Of a DNA stretch of 26,972 nt, positions 7,867-15,508 are shown piece after piece. Made by a program: the position numbers and the translations under genes. Location: NCBI GenBank assembly GCA_964415525.1, contig CAYQAS010000057.1:1-26972 (forward strand), given 5' to 3'. The stretch is from CAZPUI01 sp964415525. GTDB taxonomy: Bacteria > Acidobacteriota > Holophagae > Holophagales > Holophagaceae. The notes under the pieces are model-generated. The model was given only the letters and a program-made list of their open reading frames with translations. It was not told where the DNA came from and ran no database searches. Numbering within the stretch: position 1 is the first letter of the stretch; every line of letters begins with the position of its first letter.

Positions 7867-10431
7867 CTACGGTTCCTGGGCTGCCCAGTGCAGGGCGTTC
7901 CAGAGGAGCTTGAAGGTGCCGTCCGTCTGGGCGCGGTGCTGCACGGCGAAGCCGAAGAGAACCACCTTGCCCTTGCCGACCTCGAACGCGGCGGCGGCGG
8001 ACTTGCGCTCCAGCTGCTCGGCGCCTTTCAAATAGCCGGAGAGCAGGATGTCCCGGGCGTCTTCGGGATAGTGGGCGAGGACCGTTCGGGTGGTGTCAGG
8101 CCGGGAGGGGCTGGTCTGGAAGGCGATGCGGCTGTTCAGGAAGGCGGCGGTCTGCGGAGGCATGCCCCAGGTCACGGGATGGGAGGGCGCCACATGGACG
8201 CGCACCAGGGTGCCAGGGGCATTGAAACCTTCGGCGTCATTGGTGCGGGCCATCTCGTTTCGCGGCGTGGCCAGGGTGTTGCGGACCGGCAGGCTGAATT
8301 CCTCAATGACGAGGTCGGAGCTGGCCCCGAGGGCGACCACGGTGCCTCCGGCTTCCACGAACGCCTTGATGGCCTTGAGGCCTTCCTTGCCCATGCCGCC
8401 CGCATATTCGGCGGGGGCATCTTGGGCGCTACGGCCTTCGAGGATGGCGGACTTGGCCTGGTTGGCCAGGACGAGCACGTCCAGCCGATCCCGAAGCTTG
8501 CCCGCCTTGATCGCCTTGTTGTCGAGGCTCTCCGGCGCGAAGCCCGCCTGATCCAGCACGAAGCGCGTCCAGCCCTCATCCATGGAGGCACTGAAGGACT
8601 TGTAGAGGCCGACGCGAACGGGTTTCTGGACGGCTGTGGCAGCCTTCGGGGGCCTCGTCAGGGCCTGGGGCGCGAGACCATGGCGCTCCACCAGGGCCTT
8701 CAGCTCGGCGGTGGGTTCCAGGAGCAGGGTGCCAGCCTCATGGTGTCGACTACCGTCTTCAAAGGCATCCAGGCTCACCGTCGCCTTGCCCCCGGCCTTC
8801 AGATAGGCGTTCAGGAAGGGCGTCACGGCGTTGCTGGCGCGGTCCAGGGCATAGACCTTGGCACCCGGTTCCAGGTGGCTGACCGGTCCATCTTCGGATT
8901 TGGCAGGGCGCAAACGCTTGGCCGCGGCGTCATCCAACTGCACCGTCTGGACGTCCACACCCATGTGGAGCGGCAGGTTCCAGGCCGTCACGTCATAGGG
9001 AGCCAGGGTCGCGGCGCCGGACTGGAGGCTCACCTCTGGGTAGCGGTTGACGGTGAAAATTTCCCGCACGAAGCGGCCAAAGGGCTGGGCGGTGGGGATG
9101 AACCACGCCCGTTCGGGATCGCTCCATCGGACCTCGACACCGTGGGTTTCTAGCAGGTGCGCCAGTTTGGCCGCACTGGCGGGATCCCGCTGCTCGGATG
9201 CGATTCGCCACCAGCGGTCGGGGCTTCCCTGGGCGATGCTGTCCTCCGCCATCTGGACCTTGGACTTCAACAGGTCTGCCCGGCGCTCCGCCGCCATCTC
9301 CAGCAGGCCGTCCGAGAGGATCCGCTCGTAGTCCATGATGTCCCGCAGGCGCCAGGTGCCGCCCTTCCAGGGGTTCGGGAAGTTCACCTGGGCCTGGTAT
9401 TCCGTGAGGCCCTTGCCCATCCCGGAGAGTTCCGTGGGGTGCACGTCGATGGGCGTGGCGACACGCACACTGGCCATTTCCGAAAGGATGCCCACGGTGT
9501 TCTTGAACCACGCGGTGTTCTTGGTGCCACCGGGCCAATAGGCATCAAAGCTGAAGCCATAGCCCACGCCCGCCTTGCCCTCCTGCTCCAGGCGCAGGGC
9601 CATGAAGGAGGACAGCTGGTCGATCTGGCGCCACACGAGGGGATGGACCACGGGGCTCGCGGGGTTGGTGTAGGGCGGAATGAAGAGGCGTGGTCCCGTG
9701 GAGCCCATCTGGTGTTCGTCGAGCCAGACCTGGGGATGCCACGTCCGATAGACGGCCCGGCTCATCGCCTGGCTCTCCTTCTGAGTGAGGTTCACCCAGT
9801 CGCGGTTGTTGTCGTGGCCCACATACCAGTGATAGAGCCACGGCATGCGGCCGCCCTCGAAGGGCGTGCCGAGCTGCTTGCGGTACCAGTCCACCTCCAT
9901 GTCGTGACCGTCGGGATTGAGGCTGGGCACCAGCAGGAGGATGACGTCGTCGAGGCGCCGCTTCGTTTCCGCGTCCTGCCCCGTGGCGAGGGCGTGGGCC
10001 CATTCCATGGCCATCTGGCTGGAACCGATCTCGCTGGAGTGGATGGCGCAGGTTACCAGTACGACCGCCTTGCCCTCCTTCACCAGCTTGGCCTTTTCCG
10101 CGGCATCAAGCCCCCGGGGATCGGCCAGCTTCCGGGCGATCTCCTGGTAACGGGCCTTCTGCTTCAGGTTCTCGGGGCTGGAGATCACTGCCATCAGCAG
10201 ATCGCGGCCCTGGGTGGTCTTGCCAAGGTTGTCGATTTCCACGCGGGAACTGCGTTTGGCCAGTTCCTGGAAGTAGCGCGTGATCTGTCCGTAGTCCGCC
10301 AGCACCCGGTCTGCGCCGACCTGGATCCCCAGGAACTGGGAGGGCCCGGGGACGGTCTGGGCTTGGAGGCTGACCAGCGCTGGGGCCGCGAGGGCCAGGG
10401 CCAGGGCCAGGGATGGTAGGACGCGGGGCAT
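7867..10431 (-). CDS. Secreted M14 zinc carboxypeptidase-like protein
   Basis: 854 residues with a GGAGG site just before ATG 10431 and a signal peptide whose hydrophobic core is an Ala/Leu run (about 5-24, cleavage after LQA). The M14 domain spans about 40-400: zinc ligands His131 and Glu134 in AIHSSEIGSSQ, a NPDGHD substrate-binding loop at 172-177, HDNNRDWVNLTQKE at 206-219, and the third zinc His probably His240 in DEHQMG. The ~450 residues after this include a region at about 600-760 that resembles a class-I glutamine-amidotransferase/ThuA-like fold (VRVGLYKSF..., DVLVLAN..., GTVVALGASSDL). This architecture is frequent in Acidobacteriota and Bacteroidota M14 peptidases, which release C-terminal residues from peptides outside the cytoplasm. 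It is divergent from the SPFH gene. Specificity is unknown. Confidence 0.93.
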   Translation of the reverse strand: MPRVLPSLALALALAAPALVSLQAQTVPGPSQFLGIQVGADRVLADYGQITRYFQELAKRSSRVEIDNLGKTTQGRDLLMAVISSPENLKQKARYQEIARKLADPRGLDAAEKAKLVKEGKAVVLVTCAIHSSEIGSSQMAMEWAHALATGQDAETKRRLDDVILLLVPSLNPDGHDMEVDWYRKQLGTPFEGGRMPWLYHWYVGHDNNRDWVNLTQKESQAMSRAVYRTWHPQVWLDEHQMGSTGPRLFIPPYTNPASPVVHPLVWRQIDQLSSFMALRLEQEGKAGVGYGFSFDAYWPGGTKNTAWFKNTVGILSEMASVRVATPIDVHPTELSGMGKGLTEYQAQVNFPNPWKGGTWRLRDIMDYERILSDGLLEMAAERRADLLKSKVQMAEDSIAQGSPDRWWRIASEQRDPASAAKLAHLLETHGVEVRWSDPERAWFIPTAQPFGRFVREIFTVNRYPEVSLQSGAATLAPYDVTAWNLPLHMGVDVQTVQLDDAAAKRLRPAKSEDGPVSHLEPGAKVYALDRASNAVTPFLNAYLKAGGKATVSLDAFEDGSRHHEAGTLLLEPTAELKALVERHGLAPQALTRPPKAATAVQKPVRVGLYKSFSASMDEGWTRFVLDQAGFAPESLDNKAIKAGKLRDRLDVLVLANQAKSAILEGRSAQDAPAEYAGGMGKEGLKAIKAFVEAGGTVVALGASSDLVIEEFSLPVRNTLATPRNEMARTNDAEGFNAPGTLVRVHVAPSHPVTWGMPPQTAAFLNSRIAFQTSPSRPDTTRTVLAHYPEDARDILLSGYLKGAEQLERKSAAAAFEVGKGKVVLFGFAVQHRAQTDGTFKLLWNALHWAAQEP
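10391..10412. repeat. AGGGCC hexanucleotide repeat in a signal-peptide coding region
   Basis: Three full copies and one partial copy of AGGGCC in tandem. On the minus strand they encode the alternating Leu-Ala core of the M14 signal peptide. Gain or loss of a unit would keep the frame and only lengthen or shorten the hydrophobic core by two residues. Confidence 0.6.
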
Positions 10432-10625
10432 GGAACCTCCGGGAGTGGGGCCAGTCTACGGGGAAAGGCCTCGCATGGCGATGCATTGGTGGCGCAGCCC
10501 ACCATCCAGCGCGATCCGATGCGAGCTGAACGCGCTCCATAAACGGATCAGCGGAGGTTCTCGACGGCGAGGGCCCGCCCGGTTGAACTGGCAGACTGAG
10601 AACCACTCATCTCCGAAAGGCACCC

Positions 10626-12950
10626 ATGGAACCCCAGCCTCACCTGATCCTCTACGGAATCGGCGGCCTTGTGCTGCTGACCATCCTCCTCAAGTCCTTC
10701 ACCATCGCCCGAGGCAACCAGATCATCCTGCTGGAGCGCCGCTGGTTCGGAAAGCAGATGCCCGATGGCCGCACCGTCGCGCTGAGCAACGAAGTCGGCG
10801 TTCAGGCCCGGGTGCTCGGCCCCGGCTTCCACCTCCTGTTCCCCTTCATCTACCGCGTGATGAAGAAGGATTTCTGCGTCATCCAGGAGAACAAGGTGGG
10901 CGTGGTGCGCGCCGTGGCCGGAGCGCCGATCCCCAGTGGACAGTTCATGGCCAAGGCCGTGGAGTGCGACCTCTTCCAGGACGGCGAGGCCTTCCTCCGC
11001 AACGGCGGCGAGAAGGGGCCGCAGCTGGGGATCCTCCCGGAAGGCGAATACAAGATCAATCCGCATCTCTTCGAAGTGGAAATGGTCGACGCCACGATGA
11101 TTCACGACGACGAAGTGGGTACGGTGGAGTCCATCGCGGGCCAGCCCGTGACGCGGGAAGGCGGCAACTTCGGGTCTCCCGTGCCCTGTGACAGTTTCCA
11201 GGATGCCCAGGCCTTCATCCGCAACGGCGGCCAGAAGGGCCCCCAGATCGCCTTCCTGCAGCCGGGCTACTACCGCATCAATACGCTGATGTTCAAGGTC
11301 CAGAAGCGGCCCATCACCCGCATTCCCGGCGGCAAGATGGGGCTCGTGGAGGCCGCGGACGGTGGTCGCGTACCGGACGGTCGTCTGTTGGCGGCGAAGG
11401 TGCCGGGCCACGGCAATTTCTTTGACGGTCAGGCCTTCATCCAGAACGGCGGCGAGCGGGGGCGGCAGCTGGAAGTGCTGATGCCCGGTGTCTACCGCCT
11501 GAATCCCGTGCTCTTCAAGGTGATTGACATCGTGGACTGGACCCACATCGGGCCGGACGAGGTGGGCATCGTCACCATCAACGAGGGCCGGCCCATCGTG
11601 GATCCCTCCAAGATCGCGGCCGAGGAACTGCCTCTCGACACCCACGACAACTTCCAGAATGCTGACGCGTTCCTGAAGGCCGGTGGTCAGAAGGGTCTGC
11701 AGATCCCAGTCCTGCGCGCCGGCAACTATGCCGTCAATCCTTGGTTCGCCAGCATCGAGCGGGTGGACATGATCCGCGTGGACATCGGGAACTGCGGCGT
11801 GGTGACGAGCTACGTGGGCGGCGAAGGCGCCGACCTCACGGATGACGCGGTGAATGCCAAGATCGTGGCCAACGGCAGCAAGGGCATCTGGGCCGACCCG
11901 CTCCAGCCCGGCAAACACCCACTGAATACCAAGATCTGCAAGGTGGACATCGTGCCCACCACCCAGATCCTCCTGAACTGGGCGGACAACCGTTCCAGCG
12001 CCCACGAGCTGGACTCCAACCTCAAGACCATCACCCTGCGCACCGCCGACGCCTTCAACGTGAACATGGACGTGAGCGTCATCATCCACATCCCCATGAA
12101 GAACGCCCCCAAGGTGATCGCCAACCTCGGCACCGTGCGCAACATGATCAGCCAGGTGCTGGAACCCGCCATCAGCAGCCACTTCCGCAACTCTGCCCAG
12201 TACATCCAGGCCCTCGACCTCTACACCCAGCGCCGGGAGCTGCAGGACAAGGCCAAGCAGCACATCGACGCGGTGCTGCGGGTGCACCACATCGACTCCA
12301 AGGACACGCTCATCGCGGATGTCGTGCTACCGCCTGAGCTGACGAAGACCGTGACTGACCGTCAGATTGCGGAGCAGGAGAAGAAGACCTTCGCGACGCA
12401 GAAGGAGGCCCAGGATGAGCGGCGCAACCTGGAGAACGCCAAGGCCCAGGCCAACATGCAGCCGAAGGTGGTGGAATCGGAGCGGAACGTCGAGATCCAG
12501 AAGAACCTGGCCGAAGGCCGGATCAAGGAGGCTGAAGGCTCCAAGCAGGCGGCCATCCTGATGGCGGAAGGCCAAGCCACCGCCGTGAAGCTGGAAGCGG
12601 GCGGCAAGGCCGAGGCCACCAAGGTCAACGCCGATGCGGATTCCCTGGCCATTCAGAAGGTGGGCACCGCCGAGGCAGAGATCATCCTGGCCAAGGGCAC
12701 CAGCACCGCGGAGGCCTACAAGCTGGAGGTGGCTGCCATGGGTCGCGACGTCTTCGGCCAGATCCGCGTCATCGATAAGATCGCCGGCAGCGACCTGAAG
12801 CTGATCCCCGACAACCTGATCCTCGGTGGCGGCGGTTCGGGCAGCGATGGCGCGGGCCTCATGAACGGCCTTTTCGGCATCGCCCTGCTGGAGAAGCTCA
12901 CGGGACGCACCTTCGCCGTTCACGAGACGACGGAAGCTCCCAAGGCCTGA
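10626..12950 (+). CDS. SPFH/flotillin-like membrane protein with five tandem vault-like modules
   Basis: 774 residues from ATG 10626 (GAAAGG site upstream). One N-terminal membrane segment spans about 7-25, followed by a short module (30-86). Five related modules follow at about 87-159, 160-233, 234-308, 309-385 and 386-448. The first four carry the pattern F-x-D-x-x-AF-x-x-NGG-x-(K/R)G-x-Q-x-x-x-L-x-x-G-x-Y-x-(I/L)N; the fifth is degenerate. An SPFH (prohibitin/flotillin) domain covers about 450-570, then comes a long Glu/Lys/Ala-rich coiled coil at 575-705, a Gly-rich linker at 734-744 and a short hydrophobic tail. SPFH proteins assemble into large ring or dome cages on membranes and organise protein quality control or lipid domains. 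Repeats, then SPFH, then a coiled coil is also the domain order of eukaryotic major vault protein. The fold of the repeats is inferred, not shown. No NfeD-type partner is adjacent. Confidence 0.9.
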   Translation: MEPQPHLILYGIGGLVLLTILLKSFTIARGNQIILLERRWFGKQMPDGRTVALSNEVGVQARVLGPGFHLLFPFIYRVMKKDFCVIQENKVGVVRAVAGAPIPSGQFMAKAVECDLFQDGEAFLRNGGEKGPQLGILPEGEYKINPHLFEVEMVDATMIHDDEVGTVESIAGQPVTREGGNFGSPVPCDSFQDAQAFIRNGGQKGPQIAFLQPGYYRINTLMFKVQKRPITRIPGGKMGLVEAADGGRVPDGRLLAAKVPGHGNFFDGQAFIQNGGERGRQLEVLMPGVYRLNPVLFKVIDIVDWTHIGPDEVGIVTINEGRPIVDPSKIAAEELPLDTHDNFQNADAFLKAGGQKGLQIPVLRAGNYAVNPWFASIERVDMIRVDIGNCGVVTSYVGGEGADLTDDAVNAKIVANGSKGIWADPLQPGKHPLNTKICKVDIVPTTQILLNWADNRSSAHELDSNLKTITLRTADAFNVNMDVSVIIHIPMKNAPKVIANLGTVRNMISQVLEPAISSHFRNSAQYIQALDLYTQRRELQDKAKQHIDAVLRVHHIDSKDTLIADVVLPPELTKTVTDRQIAEQEKKTFATQKEAQDERRNLENAKAQANMQPKVVESERNVEIQKNLAEGRIKEAEGSKQAAILMAEGQATAVKLEAGGKAEATKVNADADSLAIQKVGTAEAEIILAKGTSTAEAYKLEVAAMGRDVFGQIRVIDKIAGSDLKLIPDNLILGGGGSGSDGAGLMNGLFGIALLEKLTGRTFAVHETTEAPKA
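10884..11969 (+). repeat. Five tandem ~74-codon modules within the SPFH gene
   Basis: Module starts are near 10884, 11103, 11325, 11550 and 11781. The NGG landmark falls at residues 126, 200 and 274, exactly 74 residues apart, and as AGG at 352. The modules have diverged at DNA level and no long exact DNA repeat is visible, so this is an old protein-level duplication rather than a recent or unstable tandem repeat. Confidence 0.85.
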
Positions 12951-12960
12951 TTTGGGGCTT

Positions 12961-13004
12961 CATGCAGAAAAGCCAGGACCTGCGGGTCCTGGCTTTTCTG
13001 CATG
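12961..13004. terminator. Perfect bidirectional intrinsic terminator
   Basis: A flawless 20-bp inverted repeat (12961-12980 with 12985-13004) around the tetraloop TGCG. Its core is GCCAGGACC/GGTCCTGGC, flanked inside the stem by AAAA on the left and TTTT on the right. In each direction a GC-rich 9-bp hairpin is therefore followed at once by TTTTCTGCAT. It sits 11 nt after the SPFH stop (+) and 9 nt after the PilZ-like stop (-), ending both transcripts. Confidence 0.93.
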
Positions 13005-13012
13005 AGGGGCCG

Positions 13013-13378
13013 TCAGGCGTGCAGGGCGGGGTGCATCAGGCTCTGCACGAGGTGAGAGAGGCGTTCCTGAAAGTCAGAGGGGAGTTCCACGAACTCGAGG
13101 CCGATGGACACGGGATCGTGACCTGTGGTGTAGGCAATCCGGGCCTGGACGGGCTGGTGGGGCAGCATGGGGTGTTCCAGCACGAGGTGGTCCAGCAGGG
13201 TGGAGCGCTCCAGCACATCCATCAGCTGCAGCATCGCCTCTGGCGCCTGGAATCCGCATCCTCCCGCACCCAGCATGGTGACCGGCAGTCCGGTGAAACG
13301 GTGTCCGCCGAAGTGGAACCCGACCTGGATGTGGATCCCGGCCTCTGCGCGCGGGTACTTGCGGAACTCCTGAAGCAT
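13013..13378 (-). CDS. PilZ-domain-like protein with degenerate c-di-GMP motif
   Basis: 121 residues. ATG 13378 is preceded by AGGAGG at 5-nt spacing. The N-terminus EFRKYPRAEAGIHIQV contains the RxxxR element (Arg6, Arg10) found at the start of PilZ domains. A hydrophobic strand leading into LGAGGCGF lies where the (D/N)xSxxG motif is expected, and IGLEFVEL near the C-terminus matches the closing GxxFxxL strand. Because Asp and Ser of the second motif are replaced by Gly, binding of cyclic di-GMP is doubtful even though the arginines remain. Single-domain PilZ proteins regulate motility, pili or secretion. The gene is monocistronic, convergent with the SPFH gene and divergent from the PaaK-like gene. 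The fold call is moderate. Confidence 0.65.
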   Translation of the reverse strand: MLQEFRKYPRAEAGIHIQVGFHFGGHRFTGLPVTMLGAGGCGFQAPEAMLQLMDVLERSTLLDHLVLEHPMLPHQPVQARIAYTTGHDPVSIGLEFVELPSDFQERLSHLVQSLMHPALHA

Positions 13379-13477
13379 CCGGGCCTCCTGTGCCGGTCAT
13401 TCTGCCCGCAGTTCGAGCCGTTCGCGACCGGCATCCTGCTCGAGGGGGTCTTGAAATTTCCGGGTCGAGATCCTCAG

Positions 13478-14887
13478 ATGGTTTTGAACCCTCCCCCCGG
13501 TGTCTGTTTGAACCTGCTCTCCACATTCGTCTTCGACACGGAAGGCCTCTCCCGGGCGACGCCGGAGGCCTTGGCAGAAGTCCAGCTGCGGCGGATCAAT
13601 GAGCTGGTGGCCTATGCGCGCCGCCACGCCCCATTCTACGAACGCCGGTATCGCGGTCTTCCCGAGGTCATCAGGGATGTTCGCGAGTTGCCACCTGTCA
13701 CCAAGCGGGAGCTGATGGCGAACTTCGACGAGGTGGTGACGGACCCTGCGGTGCGCGAGATCGAGGTGCGTCGGCATTTGGCAGACGTAACCCAGGTGGG
13801 ACATCCCTTCCTCGGGAAATACATGCTCTGGCGGAGCTCCGGCACCACAGGCTCGCCCTGTCTGACGTTGGCGGACTCCCATTGGGAAGCGGCCACCACC
13901 GCACTGAACGTGGTACGCCTCGCTCAGGCTTGGTACACGCCCGATGTCGTGCGCCGAATGCAGGCGCTGGGCGGGCTTCGGGTGTCCATCTTCACGGATA
14001 AGGCGCACTCCATGGGCGGGACGCAGCTCAGCCGCCAGCGCCGAACGAACCCGCAGACGGCGCGGTGCCTCCGCCTGGTTCCCATCACGCTCCCCATCCC
14101 GGAGATGGTAGAGACGCTGAATGAACTCCAGCCCGCCAGTCTCACCGGTTACGCCGCAGCCCTGGAGATCCTGGCGCTGGAGCAGTTGGCGGGTCGACTC
14201 TGCATCCGACCGGCTGTGGTGGTGAGTACAGGTGAGCTTTTACGGCCCCAAGCCAGGGCTCGCATGCTGGAAGCTTTCGGCATTCCGCCTCGCAACCTCT
14301 ACGGGACGACGGAGGCGGGGCTCATCGGCTACGAGTGTGCCTTGGGCCATCTGCACCTGAATGCCGACTGGACGCTCTTCGAGCCCGTGAGCGTGGCACA
14401 CCACCCCTCGGTATCTGGGGAGATGTCGGAGCGTGTGCTGGTCACCAACCTCGCCAACCGCATCCTTCCGGTGATCCGGTGCGAGCTGACAGATCGTGCC
14501 CGAATCCTGCCTGGGCGCTGCGCCTGTGGGCTCACACTGCCTCTGCTCGAGGTGTCAGGCCGCGCGGATGACATTCTCCTCGTTCCTGGGATTGCGGGCG
14601 GGCAGGTGCCCCTTCTGCCCCTGGCACTGGCGGCGGCGCTTCAGCAGACCCTCGGGATCGCCCGCTTCCAGGTGATCCAGACGGCGCCCGCGCAACTGCG
14701 CATCCGCCTGCTCCACCGGGATCCTGCGGAGGCCGATGCGAACTGGGCGGCTTCGGTTCGGAACATGCGGCAGATGCTGGAGGAGCATCGTGCTGCGCCC
14801 GTCGATTTGGTGCGGGCTGAGGAGCCCCCAGAGTGTGATCCCGTGAGTGGCAAGTTCCGGGAGGCCTGGTCGGTCCTCGTCCGCTGA
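13478..14887 (+). CDS. PaaK/CapK-like adenylate-forming enzyme
   Basis: 469 residues from ATG 13478. This start is the best available but has only a weak GAGA-type ribosome-binding site. The frame stays open far upstream into the PilZ antisense region and that part is not credible. Adenylation motifs are in order: SSGTTGSPC (120-128, ATP-binding loop), STGELLRP, NLYGTTEAGLIGYE (272-285), SGRADDILL (359-367), and a C-terminal DPVSGKFREAW supplying the adenylation-stage lysine. The N-terminus QLRRINELVAYARRHAPFYERRY is typical of phenylacetate-CoA ligase and coenzyme F390 synthetase relatives. Such enzymes activate a carboxylate as acyl-AMP and often pass it to CoA. No phenylacetate pathway genes are adjacent, so the substrate is unknown. 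It may be cotranscribed with ybaK, which starts 36 nt later. Confidence 0.85.
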   Translation: MVLNPPPGVCLNLLSTFVFDTEGLSRATPEALAEVQLRRINELVAYARRHAPFYERRYRGLPEVIRDVRELPPVTKRELMANFDEVVTDPAVREIEVRRHLADVTQVGHPFLGKYMLWRSSGTTGSPCLTLADSHWEAATTALNVVRLAQAWYTPDVVRRMQALGGLRVSIFTDKAHSMGGTQLSRQRRTNPQTARCLRLVPITLPIPEMVETLNELQPASLTGYAAALEILALEQLAGRLCIRPAVVVSTGELLRPQARARMLEAFGIPPRNLYGTTEAGLIGYECALGHLHLNADWTLFEPVSVAHHPSVSGEMSERVLVTNLANRILPVIRCELTDRARILPGRCACGLTLPLLEVSGRADDILLVPGIAGGQVPLLPLALAAALQQTLGIARFQVIQTAPAQLRIRLLHRDPAEADANWAASVRNMRQMLEEHRAAPVDLVRAEEPPECDPVSGKFREAWSVLVR

Positions 14888-14923
14888 GGGCGGCCGTGGG
14901 CGATACTGGGGGCGGAGCCCGCC

Positions 14924-15508
14924 ATGTCCAAGACCAGCTTTCCCTCCACCCCCGCCATCCGCGTGCTGAAGGCCGCGGGTGTGCCCTTCACGGAGCATCT
15001 CTACCGCTACGAGGAGAAGGGCGGCACCGCCGTCTCCGCACGGGAGCTCGGTGTGGACGAGCACTGCGTGCTCAAGACGCTGGTGATGGAGGACGACAAG
15101 GGCGGGCCGCTCATCATCCTCCAGCACGGGGATCGCGAAGTGAGCACCAAGGCCCTGGCCCGGCAGGTGGGCGCCCGCAGCATCCAGATCTGCAAGCCCG
15201 AAGTCGCCAACAAGCACAGCGGCTACCTCGTGGGCGGCACCAGCCCCTTCGGCACGAAGAAGGCCATGAAGGTGCATCTGGAGCGCAGCGTTCTGGAGCT
15301 GGAAAAGGTCTACCTGAACGGCGGCAGCAGGGGATTCCTGGTGTGCATGGCGCCTGCGGATCTCGTGAAGGTGCTTGATCCCGTGCTCGTGGATGTGGCG
15401 GGAGAGTCGCTCAGCCCTTCTTGGGACTGGTCTCCTTGGCCCCCTTGGGCACGGGCACGGGCCGACGGAAAGGCTTGTAGTTCGAGAGGTCGGGAGCCGT
15501 GTGGATGA
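14924..15508 (+). CDS. ybaK: Cys-tRNA(Pro) deacylase YbaK/EbsC with 3' extension
   Basis: 194 residues from ATG 14924. Residues 1-160 match the YbaK family: TPAIRVLKAAGVPF at the N-terminus, the catalytic-pocket lysine in VLKTLVM (Lys51), SGYLVGGTSPFGTKKAM (99-115), VYLNGGSRGF and PADLVKVL. YbaK hydrolyses Cys mischarged on tRNA-Pro by prolyl-tRNA synthetase, working with that enzyme in trans. Usual length is about 155-160, but here the frame runs 34 residues further in a Trp/Pro/Arg-rich tail. That tail is encoded on the antisense of the next gene, with 98 bp of overlap, and resembles no family member I know. The tail is probably a by-product of a lost stop codon or an assembly error, or a genuine recent extension. 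Confidence 0.92.
   Translation: MSKTSFPSTPAIRVLKAAGVPFTEHLYRYEEKGGTAVSARELGVDEHCVLKTLVMEDDKGGPLIILQHGDREVSTKALARQVGARSIQICKPEVANKHSGYLVGGTSPFGTKKAMKVHLERSVLELEKVYLNGGSRGFLVCMAPADLVKVLDPVLVDVAGESLSPSWDWSPWPPWARARADGKACSSRGREPCG

Noticed and set aside
6645..9153. Long + frames opposite hemA and the M14 gene
   Set aside because: Compositional shadows; no recognisable domain, no ribosome-binding sites, and both minus-strand genes have intact motifs.
10432..10625. Promoter search in the M14/SPFH divergent gap
   Set aside because: TTGAAC is present near 10583 but no convincing -10 at a proper distance; only the ribosome-binding sites are clear.
10548..12290. 580-codon - frame opposite the SPFH gene
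   Set aside because: Repetitive His/Val/Asp-rich antisense translation that merely mirrors the internal repeats.
12962..13477. 172-codon N-terminal extension of the PaaK-like gene
   Set aside because: It begins inside the terminator hairpin and runs antisense through the PilZ-like gene; the family N-terminus begins shortly after ATG 13478.
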